From Saposhnikovia divaricata (lineage: Eukaryota; Streptophyta; Magnoliopsida; Apiales; Apiaceae): a stretch of DNA of 64,000 nucleotides. The translations under genes and the position numbers were made by a program. Shown piece by piece: positions 22,704 through 34,319 of the stretch. The DNA lies in assembly GCA_036435485.1 (NCBI GenBank), contig CM071596.1, positions 18,130,001 through 18,194,000 on the forward strand, written 5' to 3'. The number at the start of each line of letters is the position of its first letter. Position 1 is the stretch's first letter. The notes beneath the pieces are model-generated. The model was not told where the DNA came from. It worked only from the letters and a program-made list of their open reading frames with translations, and did not search any database.

Positions 22704-25144
22704 TGATGTGGCGGAAATGATACAATTAAAATCGCAAGCGCACGATCATCGTTTTAGTATTTATGATTCGATCCACAGGGAATAATATTTTCGCAAAACC
22801 TTAATTTTTAACTTAATCGAATTAGGACAAGTGATTTTTGAAAATTTGGTTTTATGCTATTTAATTCCTAAAATTAAAATTTGAATTATTTACAACTAAT
22901 TATTCTAACTAATTAAATGAGAAAAGAAACAAAATTAATTATTCTAAAAATCCCGAATTTGAATTAATGCTAGATTTTTATTCTAAGAAATGAATTTTAG
23001 AAAATGTTGATTTTACTAATTAAATACAAAAAGAAAATTTACAATTAATATTCTACTATTAAAAATAAAAAGAGCAAAAGGTAATTATTCTACAATTTTT
23101 TTTTATTTTTTAATTTTTTTCTTTATCGATTTTAAACTAAATTTTTTCAGAAAGAAAATGTGACTCTACAACGAACACAACAACTCGAGGCAATGCAAAT
23201 CAAACACTCAGACTCTCATAAACAAGGACAAAAAGACACCTAAAAAAAACCTCCTAATTTGCACACTACAGTGAACAGCAGAACATGGCAAGACCAACAA
23301 ACTAAAATCGAACCATAGCCACCACGCAGCTCAGACAACCCAGGACTTGACTCGGACTCAAAACAATCAAAACAACGCACTATAATTCGAACAGCCAAAC
23401 AAGATTCAAGGCAAAACAATTCAAACTTAATGATTTCAATACAAACGACAGAATAAAACTTCAGAAAATCACAAAGGAAACCAACACATTCAACTCAACA
23501 CCAGACTCGACTATTATACAACTCGACAAAACTGGAATTCCAACAGCAATCAATGAACCAACAAAACAACAAAATTTCACAAAAACAAAACTCAGGAACG
23601 TCGAAAATCATCTAAACCAAACTTCACAGACCCAACTCGCAGGAAACAATTGCAATAACTCGCAAAACCAGACTTCTAACTCGACGCAGGAATTACAACT
23701 AACCCAATAGCAAAAACACAGCAATCAATAGCAGCACAGATGAAACTCGGAAGAAAATAAAACACGGGACTCAATCGGAGACAAACAGAAAACAGCCATA
23801 ACTCAAATTCGATTCAATAAAACTCATGCCCCAATACAAACTCCACAAATTACTAATCTCAATAACTTAAATCAACCATAGAACCTCAAAGTACTAATCA
23901 AGTACTGTAAACCCCTAATCACGCCACCAAACATCACCATCACAAACTCACACTACAACAACTCATAAAATCGCAATCACACTACTACAAATCGAATACA
24001 AGTAACGAATCGAAAACAATTTACATAAACGCAGCCATAAATAACAAGTAACGAATCGAAAACAAATCGAAATAAAAAGAAGAGGAAGAAAATGGGAAGG
24101 AGAAGAGATGGAGGAAGATTTGTGCGAACTGAAGAAGTGGAGGCGGGAGTTGTGTTTGTGGGGAGAGAAATGGAGATGGCTAATCTACGATTTAAAATAC
24201 AAAACAGGGGAATTGATCAAGAAAAGAGACAGGGAGTTGTGAGTATTGGTAAAAGAAGACTGAAAACTAAGAAATGAGATGGGTATGTTGCAGGGTTCGA
24301 AGGAGGAGGAGAAAAGCAATGAACTGGGTCTCGTTGTTTATGCTAAAAAGGAAGGAAATAACACAGGGGTTTTAGAATGCTTCGAATTAAAACAAATTTA
24401 CGTACTGAAATTAAAATTAATATTTTTGTTGGTTTTTTTTTTTTATTACATTAATACATCAAACATTAAAACTTAAAGATTTAGATCTGCAAATTAACAT
24501 GAATTATAACCCACAATAAAATGCAAATTTAAAGGGGCACGATTAATATTAAAACGTAAATTAAAATTACGAAAACAAATTCTTCAACTCGATACTTTCA
24601 ATCCCGTGTGGTTAGCGTTGCTACTTTATCCACCCGAGAATTTACGAAAATAACGAAACAAAGAACAAGAAAAAATAAAATGAAAGAGAAATGCAAGGAT
24701 TAAAATGAAACTTGAAATTGCATAAATATGAAAAGTGTTTACAAGAAAATATAAAATTACAACTAAGAATTTGGAGATGAACTAGAACAAAATTATAAGG
24801 CCTAATGCCTAATGTATGGTGTTTACAAATGAAGGAATGGTGGGTATTTATAGGAAAAGATTAGGGTTTTAGGTAGGTTAGATTGAATCTTGGCCATTGG
24901 TTTCATTTTTGGTTGGCTAAATCCTAGCCTTCCATTTGGTTTTGGTAAAATGTGCACCACCCTCCATTATCTTTCCTCTTTCTTCTATTTTGGTCCTTCC
25001 TTTCCTTCTTTTGCCATTTATTTCTTTATTTTGCAATTTCTTCAATTTTCTCGAATTTTCCTGAAATGCAACAAAATAATTTATTAAAATACGAATTCAA
25101 ACAATAAATAGGTAATAAAAATATGCAAAATTATGCACTTATCA
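22704..25144 (-). repeat. 5' LTR of the nested Athila-like element
   Basis: Same length as the other LTR and offset by exactly 7509 bp. No mismatch was noticed in the parts compared. Confidence 0.95.
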
Positions 25145-25522
25145 GCTGCTGAGAAGGAGAAGAACAGGAAGCTACAGCTGGAGGTGCAGCAGAACAGGGA
25201 ACACATCATTGCTGATTACAAGGCTTCTAAGGACTTTCAAGATGTCTTGAATGCCGAGTATGATGCAAACTTTCCTGGTACCTTCAAGGAGTGTTGGGAG
25301 GAGATCATCGAGGAACTGAGTGGGAAGATTGAGGGGGTGTCCCTGGAGAGGTTCCCGGTTCCTGCTATCCCTGGAGTGACAGCTGCTATGGATGTTGCTA
25401 CAGAGACAGCTGTGGATGGGGACTCTCAGCCCACTCACGATCCACCTTCTTCTCCCGGGATAGAGGCAGCAGATCCTTCTTCTACCCAGGGGGATGTTGT
25501 AGTTGATGACCTAGATGCATAG

Positions 25523-25932
25523 ATGGCCCTGCGTGGCTTATTTCTGTTTTTTATCTTTATTTATTCTGAACTTTCGCCCTTCGGGGTTTATGACTTAACT
25601 TATCTATGTAGTTAGTTTCTTTTGTTTCCATATTCTCATTTTTTGCTTATAGTTCGTTAAACTTTAGAATTCTTCGAGTACTTGGCCCCCTGGCTGGTAC
25701 TAAACTCACAAGCTAGTTCAACGTTTGCCTTTCGTGTTTATTTTAACAAGGAGAAATAACTCATAGAGAAAACAAAATAAATTCCATTATGCTATCAAAG
25801 GATATCAATAGAATGGGTTCAACCCTTACATAAATACTCTATCTTCTACTGGGAGCAACATGCTCTATAATGGTCTCATTCGAACCTTATTCCTAATAAA
25901 TAGATAAAAGTCCAAGCCTTTGTCAAAAGAAC
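25523..25932. other. Convergent gap between antisense gene and integrase
   Basis: About 410 bp separating the stop of the plus-strand gene (25522) from the end of the minus-strand integrase frame (25933). No coding potential. It probably holds the 3' end signals of both transcripts, which converge here. Confidence 0.5.
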
Positions 25933-26932
25933 TTAAACATAATAAACTTTGAGGTTCACAGCATGCCAAGTTCGGGGCACCTCAACCCCGTCCAAGGTCT
26001 CTAACTTGTAGGATCCTCGTCCTAACACCTTTCTGACTAGATATGGTCCTTCCCAATTTGGTGCTAACTTTCCTTTCTGGCCAACTCCTGAGGCTTCAAT
26101 CTTCCTTAAGACCATGTCGCCTTGTCGAAAGAACCTTTCCTTAACTCTCTGGTTGTAGTGAAAAGAGGCTCTCTTCTGATATTCAGCATTCTTTGCATTA
26201 GCTTCATCTCTAACTTCATCAATTAAGTCAAGGGCAAGTCTCATTCCTTCGTCATTAGTTTCTGGCTCATATGCCTCAACTCGAGGTGATGCTTGCATGA
26301 TCTCTAAAGGTACAACTGCCTCAGCTCCATAAGCCAGCAAAAATGGGGTTGCTCCAGTTGTTACCTTACAAGTGGTACGATATGCCCAAAGTATGGGCAG
26401 CAATTCATCTACCCAAGTGTTCCTAGAGCGTTCGACCCTCTTTTTCAGTCCATCAAGGATAATTCGATTAGCTACCTCAGCTTGCCCATTGGCTTGTGGG
26501 TGTGCCACTGAGGTAAAACGGAGCTCAATCGCATTCTCTTCACAATACTTCTTGAACTCTTCATTATTGAACTGTGTCCCATTGTCTGTTACAAGGATTC
26601 GTGGGATTCCGTATCTGCAAATTATGTTCTCCCAAAAGAACTGGGAAACTTGCTTGGTGGTTATCTTGGCCAGAGGTTTAGCCTCAATCCACTTAGTGAA
26701 GTAATCAATGGCCACTATTAGGAATTTCCTTTGCGCTGAAGCCATGGGAAAAGGCCCAAGTATATCCATCCCCCACATTGCAAATGGAATGGGAGAGTTA
26801 ATTGAAGTTAAGATCTCATGTGGTTGCCTCACAATTGGGGCATGCTTCTGGCATCTCTCACATCTCTTGACATAGTTTTTTGCATCAGCCAACATCTCCG
26901 GCCAATAGAACCCTAAACGAATTATCTTGTGA
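25933..26932 (-). pseudogene. Tat-element integrase (3' part of gag-pol)
   Basis: Open for 320 codons from 26895. The zinc-binding half lies across the frame break with the upstream frame (CGQHLG... and then KRCERCQKH). The catalytic core has MWGMDILGPF (Asp44), VTDNGTQF (Asp104) and NGQAEVANR (Glu140), exactly the D,D-35-E spacing. The C-terminal part (KLAPNWEGPYLVRKVLGRGS) is the usual gypsy integrase tail. Integrase inserts the DNA copy into the genome. The frame is cut off from the RNase H frame by a 1-bp loss in a G-run near 26945-26950, so this copy would not yield the fused polyprotein. Confidence 0.9.
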
Positions 26933-26933
26933 G

Positions 26934-28454
26934 CTAGGGCTCTGCCCCCAAGTGTTGCCCACAGATCCCTTCATGAACTTCTTCCAATGCTTCTCTTGCC
27001 TCTTGAGGCCTTAAACATTTCAAGTATGGGATGACAAACGACCTCTTGTACAAAATGCCTTCAATCAAAGTGTATCTCAATGCTCTTACTGAAAGGTTTC
27101 GTGCCTCCAAGGCATTGTCTGGGAGCCATCCGGTCTCAAGGTGTGCCTTGATAGGGTCTATCCAAGAGCATCCTACATCAATTGGTGCCAATAACTTTGA
27201 GTTAACGGTCGGGGCCTTCAAGACCTGAAAATAGACACTCCCAACATAATTTTCTATCTCGGAAAAAGCAAATTTAGACAGGGCATCGGCCTTAATGTTT
27301 TCCTCTCTTGGAATGTGCTCAACATAGCACTCCTCAAACTGGGACATAACAGCCTTTACTACTCTCAAGTATTTTGCCATAGTCTCATCCTTAGCCTCGA
27401 ATTCACCATTTACTTGTGATACCACAAGCCTTGAATCTCCACAAACTTTGAGATTTTTGACCCTCATGATTCTGGCCAAACCCAAACCAGCTATTAATGC
27501 CTCATACTCCGCCTCATTGTTGGTAGTAGGGAAATCCAACTTTAAAGCGTACTCAACTGTGAACCCATCGGGGCTTTGCAAAACCAAACCTGCACCACTA
27601 GATTTTGTTTTTGATGCTCCATCAAAATAGAGCACCCAATATTCCTTCAGATCAGGTGTAAGTTCTTCTTCTTTTTTCTCTTGCCCAGGGGTAGTCATTA
27701 TCTCTTGCCCCCCGACTTCTTGGTTGTTAATAGCGCATTCAACCACGAAGTCAGCTAATGCCTGAGCCTTTATAGCTGTCCAAGGCTTGTATGTGATATC
27801 AAACTCTCCTAACTCAATCGCCCATTTAATTAGCCTTCCACTGGCCTTAGGGCTATGCAATATGTTCCTCAACTGCTGGTTTGTCAGAACTTGAATCTTA
27901 TGTGCCTGAAAGTAAGGCCGCAACTTCCTTGAGGCAGTTACTAATGCCAAAGCAAACTTTTCTATGGGTGAGTAATTCAACTCAGCCCCATGCAACACTT
28001 TGCTCACATAGTAGATAGGTTTCTGGACTTTCTCCTCTTCCCAAATAAGGACAGCACTCAGGGCTTGTTCGGATACCGCCAGGTATAGATAAAGAATCTC
28101 CCCAGGACTTGGTTTGGTCAACAACGGGGCTTCAACCATGTACTTCTTCAGTTGCTCAAAGGCCTCTTGGCTCTCAGGTGTCCACTCAAAATTTTTCACC
28201 TTCTTTAACGCTTGGAAGAATGGCAAGCATTTGTCTCCTGACTTGGAGATGAATCTTCCTAAAGCTGCAACTCGGCCTGTCAACTTCTGCATATCTCTTA
28301 TAGAGCGTGGTGGCTCCATGTCTAAAATCGCCTTGATCTTGTCAGGATTGGCCTCAATGCCTCTCTTTGAAACCATTAGTCCTAAAAACTTTCCAGATCC
28401 AACACCAAAGGCACACTTGGCGGGATTCAACATCATCTTATGGTGCCTCAGCAC
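26934..28454 (-). pseudogene. Tat-element reverse transcriptase end and RNase H
   Basis: 506 codons continuing in the same frame as the upstream gag-protease-RT frame. It holds the RT connection (NPAKCAFGVGSGKFLGLMVS) and the first RNase H (LYLAVSEQALSAVLI, PIYYVSKVLHGAELNYSPIE). It also holds a second, archaeal-type RNase H with YFDGASKTKSSGAG, NNEAEYEALIAGL, GDSRLVVSQV and ENIKADALSKFA. That second domain is a Tat-lineage hallmark. The frame ends at TAG 26934-26936 because of the 1-bp frame shift before integrase. Confidence 0.9.
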
Positions 28455-28463
28455 TTCAAATGC

Positions 28464-31400
28464 CTATCCGAGGTACTTGATATGATCAGCCTTGAATAGG
28501 CTCTTGACCAACATGTCATCAACATATACCTCCATGGTTTTTCCAATCAGATGGGTGAATATCTTATTCACCAATCGTTGGTAAGTAGCTCCTGCATTCT
28601 TTAGACCAAAAGCCATAACAAGATAACAGAAGACACCAAAGTCAGTTATGAAAGATACCTTAGGGATGTCATCCTTGTGCATCTTAATCTGATTATAGCC
28701 GTTGAATCCATCCATGAAGCTTAACATCTCATGTCCAGCTGTGGCATCTATCAACATATCAATCCTTGGCAGGGGAAAACAATCTTTTGGACATGCATCA
28801 TTCAGGTCAGTGAAGTCTATACACATCCTCCACTTCCCATTTGCTTTCTTGACCATGACAGGGTTCGCTAACCATTCGGGAAACTGAATCTCTTCAATAA
28901 AACCAGCTTCCAAGAGCTTATCCACTTCTTGCCTAATGGCCTCTTGCCTTTCCGGAGCAAAGTTTCTCTTCTTCTGCTTTATTGTCTTCCTTTTGGGATC
29001 AACATTTAACTTGTGAGTTATGAGTTGGGGGTCAATCCCTGGCATATCAGCTGCTGTCCAAGCGAACACGTCGCTATTCTTCTGTAAGAATTCTATCAAC
29101 TTGCCCTTCAGGGGTTCTTTCAGAGATGGTCCAACATAAGTAACTTTTTCAGGATCATTAGGCTCTAGAGGTATGGGAATCAAATCCTCTGCTGGCTTCC
29201 CTCTATGCTCTTCATCATCGCGGACATCCATGTCTTCAATCGGAAGGACCTGCCCCCCGACTCCATCGGCCCTCAGCGCGGCTACATAGCAACTTCTTGC
29301 CATCTTCTGATCACCCTTTTGTTCTCCGACACCATTCCGTGTCGGAAACTTAATCTTCATATGATAGGAAGAGGCCACAGCCTTAAACGCATGAAGTCCA
29401 GTCCTTCCAAGGATTGCGTTGTATGTTGAGGCTGCCTTGATCACCAAGAAGTTCAGCATCTGAGTCGCCTCTTTAGGCTCCTGCCCAATAGTCACGGGTA
29501 GCTGAATAGTCCCTTCAACGTTGGACTCTACTCCGTTAAACCCGTATATAGGCATGTTTGTAGGGGTCAATTGAGAGTCGTTGTATCCCATCTTCACAAA
29601 TGCATCATGAAATAAAATATCCACAGAAGCCCCATTGTCTATCAAGACTCGTTTTACTTCTGAATTTCCAATCACAGGAGTTATGACCAACGGGTCGTCA
29701 TGGGGGAATTTCACCCCTTCCAAGTCTGAATCATCGAAACCAATTACCATCTCAGTTTTAGCACGCTTCGGGGCTTCTCCCACAATGTGCATTACCTCTC
29801 TAGCATAAGCCTTTCGAGAATTCTTAGTTGTGCCAGCTGCTGTCGGGCCTCCCCAGATCATGTTGATAACTGCCCTTCGGGGCTGTGGATTGCGGTCATG
29901 GTTGTCATCCCTCCTGTTATTATCTCTCCTTTCATTGTCTCTTCTGTCATTGTCCCTTCTCTGGTTCCCACGGTCATCACCCTTGGTGAACCGACTTAGT
30001 TTTCCTCTTCGTATCAAGAACTCAATCTCATCCTTGAGTTGCCTACAATCGTCGGTATCATGTCCCACATCTTCGTGGAACCTGCAGTATTGCTCCTTAT
30101 TCCGCTTGGATGGGTCTCCCCTAAGTGGCTTCGGCCATCGGAAGTCCTTTTCCTTTTCAATGTCCAACAGGATCTGGCTTCTTGGAGCATTAAGCCTGGC
30201 ATATTCGGAAAACCTTGGACCCGAGTTCTTTTTTGGAGCAGATTCAGAGTCTCTGCTAGTTCGGGGATACTTGTCCCTAGCATCGTACTCTTGTTCTTGC
30301 TTCCGCTTGTTGTTCCCTCCATTGCCCAATGCGGCTTCCTTCTTGATGTTGTCCTCAGCTTTTATATACTTGTCCGCCCTTCGTTGAAGTTCATCCATGC
30401 TTTCAGGGGGGTGTTTTGCCAACGACCTCTTAAAAAAGAGATCCGTGGTTCCATGCTGCAAGGCTACCATGGCCACCTTATTTTCCAAATCAGTGATATT
30501 CAGGGTCTCCTTAGTGAATCGCTTGATATAATCTCTTAAGTTCTCGTTCTTTCCCTGTGTTACATACATAAGGGATGCGGAGCTTTTCTCATGAATTCTT
30601 CCGCTAATGAATTGGCTGACAAAAGCGGTACTCAACTCCTTGAAAGAGCTAATCGAATTTGGAGGTAAACGACTATACCAGCGTTGTGCCATGCCCGACA
30701 GGGTTTGGGGGAACGCCCTACACTTAAGGGCATCGTTAGCAGGCTGCAGTAACAATGCACTCGTAAACGTTCTCACATGAGTTGCGGGATCCCCCGTTCC
30801 ATCGTAAGCTTTGATTGTGGGCATCTTAAACTTTCGGGAGATATGTGCGTTCATCACCTCCTCAGTGAATAGAGGGGTTGGATCATCAAGATCTCCTTGT
30901 AGCATCAGATCTTTGGGGTTACTCTTGGGGAGTTCCATCCTTGTAGTCCCTCTGGTTGGGGCTTCAGCCCTTCGGTGTCTCCTCGAAGACCTCTCCAAAT
31001 CTATGAAGGGAATCCCTCCTGAAGTCGGAGGAGGTCGAGTCTGATTAGGGTTCTGTCTCTCTTGCTCCCTTGCTTGGTCGTCCTTCAGCTTCTGAATCTC
31101 GGCTTCATAAGCCTTAATTTTCTCTGCAATTGTTAAAGGACCATCACGGTTTGATGGATTCCTCCTCAGAGGTTCCTTACTAGCACGTCGCCTCCTTGGG
31201 GCTTCGTCTCGATCATCGTCTTCAGACGACGAGTCTCCAGTATAAGGACCAGAGTAATCATAGTATCCTAGTTCAGGAGGGGCCGGGCCTCTAAGATAAG
31301 GGGGTTGTTGTTGTCCATGGATCAGCCAAGCATGACCGCTTGGTCCTGGATCCCTCGGATCTTGGGGGTAGTTAGGCAGCCCATACAGTGGGTTGGTGTT

Positions 31401-31697
31401 GACAGGGAGCGAAGAAGTGGAGAGACTATGAAGCGGCGGGCGGCTACTCAAAGGGAGATGAGAGACTATCATCTAGAGCGGGTTAGTCTCTTGTCCTAGA
31501 GGGACGATTACTGGCTGAGGTCCTTCAACAAGGGGATTCGTCCCATGTGGTTGAGAGATCTGAGTATGAGGGTTTGTTTCCGTCAATGGGGGTACAGACC
31601 CTTGCTCTGTACCAACAAGAGGAGCAGTGATTGGTGGAACGACAGTTCCAGAGGTAGCCTCAGTTGAGACCAGTGTTGTTCTTCGAGTGGTAACCAT
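28464..31697 (-). pseudogene. Tat-element gag, protease and reverse transcriptase
   Basis: Starts at ATG 31697 (MVTTRRTTLVSTEATSG), just inside the primer site, and meets an in-frame TAG at 31473-31475. The same frame then stays open for 1002 codons to a second in-frame TAG at 28464-28466. Counted from the ATG at 31472: gag domain at about 210-320 (MPTIKAYDGTGDPATHVRTF); a Cys/His knuckle CRFHEDVGHDTDDC near 465-480; protease VLIDNGASVDILF with Asp612; reverse transcriptase from about 800 with KWRMCIDFTDLNDACPKDC and the YVDDML site at 983-988. Two stops here plus the later frame shift are the only obvious damage, in line with the low LTR divergence. Confidence 0.9.
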
Positions 31698-31704
31698 GGT
31701 TGAT

Positions 31705-31728
31705 GTCTTCTTCCCACAGACGGCGCCA
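31705..31728 (-). other. Primer-binding site of the Tat element
   Basis: Minus-strand reading tggcgccgtctgtgggaa immediately inside the 5' LTR. Confidence 0.8.
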
Positions 31729-31730
31729 AA

Positions 31731-32226
31731 TGTTATGGGATAAAAACTAGGTTATGATTTGTAATTAATGCAAGGGTGGTTAAGCTTCGAGCTTTAATGG
31801 CTGCTTCTGCGTTCGAGACTAAGCGGTCCTCACAGAATGCCTACGTATCTCTGTATTAGAGAATCAAGCCAAGAAAACGTAGTTCTGAGAATGAGGGGTC
31901 AGGCCCTTTATATAGGCTTGAGAAGCCTTAGAATTATGGTAGGATTTGGAGACTTGGCGGACAAGTCTTTGAGGAAGGTTCTAGATCTATTCCTTATAGG
32001 AATTAGTTTCCATATCGAATTGGATGCCTTGGTGGCTAAGTCTGAAGGGGATATTATCCTTATCCAACTCTTATTGCGGAGTCGTTTATTTCCCCTAATA
32101 TTAATTACGAAATTAATATTAAAATAGGGATTCTGACCTCATTAATGGGCCCCACATTTGGACCATACCGGGTCTAATTAATACCATATTAAATGTACCT
32201 TTAGGGCTTATTTTCAGCCCATATCA
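31731..32226 (-). repeat. 5' LTR of the Tat element
   Basis: 496 bp. Six substitutions were counted against the other LTR. It carries the promoter listed separately. Confidence 0.95.
31905..31917 (-). promoter_or_regulatory. TATA box in the Tat 5' LTR
   Basis: Reads CCTATATAAAGGG on the minus strand, so leftward transcription toward gag would start about 30 bp to the left. The same string is in the other LTR at about 11750-11763. Confidence 0.65.
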
Positions 32227-32231
32227 AGAAG

Positions 32232-32700
32232 TAAGCTACATTCTTCACTTCATAAGAATTTTTGCACTAATATATGTTTTTGCTACTCGAATTGTTCCTT
32301 CTGTTACTTGTAACTTCCATGCATTTACTTTCTCTCTTCTCATGATATCATCACAATATTGTGTTTAATATTGCCACTAATGAGTATGCTACCCCTTGCG
32401 GTTAATTATGGACGATTATAATCGTATTGATATTTGAAGCAATGCCTATCACTATGGAAAGACAATGATTATCATCTTACTCGTTCATATTTATAATTAC
32501 ACGATCCCTCATGCATGACTCGAACTTTTACATCATACTCAATTAACAATATTATTGGCCTCTATATACAGTCCTTATTGGCATTCACTATTAATACATA
32601 TCACTACTCACATTACAATTTCAGAATTACGAGTTTCCACTCCAAAAATTAATTAACCAACTACTACCTTCGTCCTTGAAAACAAAATTAGAGACATTCA
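32232..32700. other. AT-rich sequence right of the Tat element
   Basis: Host sequence that was continuous with the bases left of 11576 before the insertion. No gene recognised. It may be the interior of the Helitron-like element ending at 32737. Confidence 0.4.
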
Positions 32701-32708
32701 CATAGAGG

Positions 32709-32737
32709 CCCGTGCCTTGCACGGGTGGTTACACTAG
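32709..32737 (+). mobile_element. Helitron-type 3' terminus
   Basis: A perfect 7-bp stem (cccgtgc at 32709-32715, loop ctt, gcacggg at 32719-32725) is followed 8 nt later by CTAG (32734-32737) and a T. A hairpin just before CTRR with a following T is the standard Helitron 3' end. I could not fix the 5' end (TC), so the size is unknown. Confidence 0.65.
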
Positions 32738-33104
32738 TATAGTAGTTTAATCTTGTACATCTCAGAAAAGTACATAGCAAGAAAGGAGACAAGTCATGTA
32801 TTAACCATTTAACCCATTACTCAACACACTTTTACATTCATATTTTTACACGTTATTTGTTGATAATGTTACCATATATGGTATTATAATTGGATTATTA
32901 TAATAATTTATTTTGATAAAATAATTTCTTTTTTTATTGTTTAGTTGTTTGTTATATAAGCTCTCCTTCTATTAGAATCGATAACAAGTTTCATTATAAT
33001 AAAATCTCACTTTTCTCTATACTTTATCATGGTATGTATATAGATTGGGATCTGTTGATTAAGAGTTGAACGTAATGTCTTTCGCATGATGGATTAAAAC
33101 ATGT

Positions 33105-33700
33105 CACTACGCCATAAACGCACATACGCAACCCCCAAAAAGCGTTGTGTAAAGCCTGAAAAGCGTAGCATACTTCTTACGCAACACCAGAGGGGCGTTG
33201 CCAATACCGGCGTTGCGTAAGGCCCCTAACGCAACGCTTTTCCAAGCTATTGCAACACCACGAAAGCATTGCATAAGAGGCCTTATGCAACACCAAAATC
33301 ACGTAGAGGCAACACTTAACGGTGTTGCATAAGATTTTTCAGCCATGTCATCATGCTGACATGTAAGCAAGGTGACACATCAGCATGCTGACATGTAAGC
33401 AAGGTGCCACATTAGCAAGGTGCCACGTCATCAGTGGGGCCCACAGTGTGCCACGTCAAAACTGGGGTGGCAATGCCACGTCAACAGTGGACCCCACCAA
33501 GGTGCCACGTCAACAGTGGCCCCCTCATTCCACGTCAGCAGTGGGATCCACTATCTAATGCAACACTAGTTGAGCCTAATGTAACACTATTTTTTTTTGT
33601 TTTGAGCAACATCAAAAGTATTTTTAGCAACACTAAATATACCATAATGCAACATCATATATAGTCAAATGCAACACTTTTTAACAAAAAATTTGAAATG
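33105..33700. repeat. Left terminal and subterminal repeats of CACTA A
   Basis: Terminal repeat followed by many copies of gcaacac-type and tgccacgtcaacagtgg-type words, the usual transposase-binding arrangement of CACTA ends. The frame at 33434 is a repeat artefact. Confidence 0.85.
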
Positions 33701-33864
33701 GCTGCTTTGTTTATACATAAAACTATCTTGTCCAAACCAAGCCAACAACTTTAAAAGTCCTAAATAATGCAGCCAACAAAACTACATAACAGTTTTACAA
33801 AAATACCAAGTTCTACTACTAGCAAGTTAAAGCTAGAAAAAAAATTCGTAAATGGAGCCGCCTT

Positions 33865-34015
33865 AGTCATTGGAGTACAATTATCATCTTAATCACTTGA
33901 AAATGTGGCACAAATTTCTCCAATATCCATTTCGTGGGCTCGCTTAATCCATGTTTGTGCTTCTCTTAGTTGTTCATCTTTAAATATTATTGTTTCCTGC
34001 GATGCTCAATGCTGA
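33865..34015 (-). pseudogene. Captured exon piece, parent unknown
   Basis: Minus-strand reading is open and exon-like, with KDEQLREAQTWIKRAHEMD and then IGEICATFSSD and a TAA. I do not recognise the family. It lies in the same orientation as the other captured pieces in this element. Confidence 0.45.
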
Positions 34016-34159
34016 AAGAAACAACATGTTTAATATTAGTGAAATTTTGTGGTTCACTTATTAATATAAGTACTGAACAAAAACATATTATAGCAACACA
34101 AGTGCACTGAACACAGAATGACAAAACAAAATGCTCCTCTCCTTAATGCACATACCTCC

Positions 34160-34240
34160 TCAGTTGTAAATCCTGATATTTTCCAGCGCGAAGCGAGTTA
34201 CTTCTGGATTTTTATCCATTTTAGCTCGAAGCTGCTAAAT
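34160..34240 (-). pseudogene. Captured kinesin-12 exon piece
   Basis: After an acceptor-like tttagcag, the minus strand reads LRAKMDKNPEVTRFALENIR, a string characteristic of the neck/stalk region of plant phragmoplast kinesins (PAKRP1/POK, kinesin-12). A 1-bp shift then leads to QLRR. Too short to be functional; clearly a captured and decayed piece. Confidence 0.7.
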
Positions 34241-34311
34241 AAGTGTCTGCTGGCATATTATGGCTGATAGAATTACTCACAGCTTGATTTTAAAAAGAAT
34301 AATCGATATAA
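34201..34311. repeat. Inverted repeat inside CACTA A, left arm
   Basis: The stretch atggctgatagaattactca through ttaaaaagaataatcgata (34259-34310) is present as its complement at 36459-36510. The adjoining gctcgaagctgc and aagtgtctgct words also recur near 36540, in rearranged order. Confidence 0.8.
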
Positions 34312-34319
34312 CAAACAAG

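Larger units (their letters stand above)
15195..25144 (-). mobile_element. Athila-like gag-protease-only LTR element nested in the Tat element
   Basis: LTRs of equal length (2441 bp) at 15195-17635 and 22704-25144 start tgatgtggcgg and end cacttatca. The TSD GCTGC at 15190-15194 and 25145-25149 is perfect. The primer site next to the right LTR reads tggcgccgctgccgggga on the minus strand, the tRNA-Asp-like site of Athila and related elements. The purine tract atgggggcat lies next to the left LTR. The interior has one open gag-protease frame on the minus strand and no reverse transcriptase, RNase H or integrase, so it is non-autonomous. I found no difference between the two LTRs where I compared them, and their short internal frames translate identically. 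It is therefore a very recent insertion, younger than its host element. Confidence 0.95.
13720..25522 (+). pseudogene. Tat-element antisense gene (Transposase_28-like), spliced, split by the nested element
   Basis: Runs against gag-pol. Exon 1 is 13720-14551, intron 14552-14637 (gt...ag), exon 2 14638-14978, intron 14979-15048, and exon 3 15049-15194 continuing at 25150-25522. Leaving out the introns, the nested element and one TSD copy gives lengths 832, 341 and 519 nt, which keep one frame to the TAG at 25520-25522, about 563 codons. Exon 1 holds a region typical of the putative gypsy-type transposon family PF04195 (words PKPGAIRVYKETFYAGFRLP and MPNAWRFIYCF). Exon 3 is charged and probably coiled-coil, with a Pro/Ser/Asp-rich tail. 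Codon 7 is TGA (13738-13740), so even before the insertion this copy was damaged or started elsewhere. Function is unknown; such extra genes occur in Tat relatives. Confidence 0.8.
11576..32226 (-). mobile_element. Ty3/gypsy element of the Tat lineage, complete, carrying a nested element
   Basis: LTRs of 496 bp at 11576-12071 and 31731-32226 run tgttatggg...cccatatca. They are flanked by a perfect 5-bp TSD, AGAAG, at 11571-11575 and 32227-32231. Transcription is leftward. The primer site, reading tggcgccgtctgtgggaa on the minus strand, sits just inside the right LTR, and the purine tract ttggggggcaaa just inside the left one. Gag, protease, reverse transcriptase, RNase H and integrase lie in that order on the minus strand (31697 to 25933). 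A spliced extra gene lies on the plus strand between integrase and the left LTR, which is a Tat-lineage trait. Without the nested element at 15195-25144 it is about 10.7 kb. I counted six differences between the LTRs, about 1.2 percent, so insertion was fairly recent. Confidence 0.95.

Noticed and set aside
29830..30539. Plus-strand frames of 166-185 codons opposite Tat gag
   Set aside because: Antisense shadows of the gag frame, with no independent domain or conserved signals.
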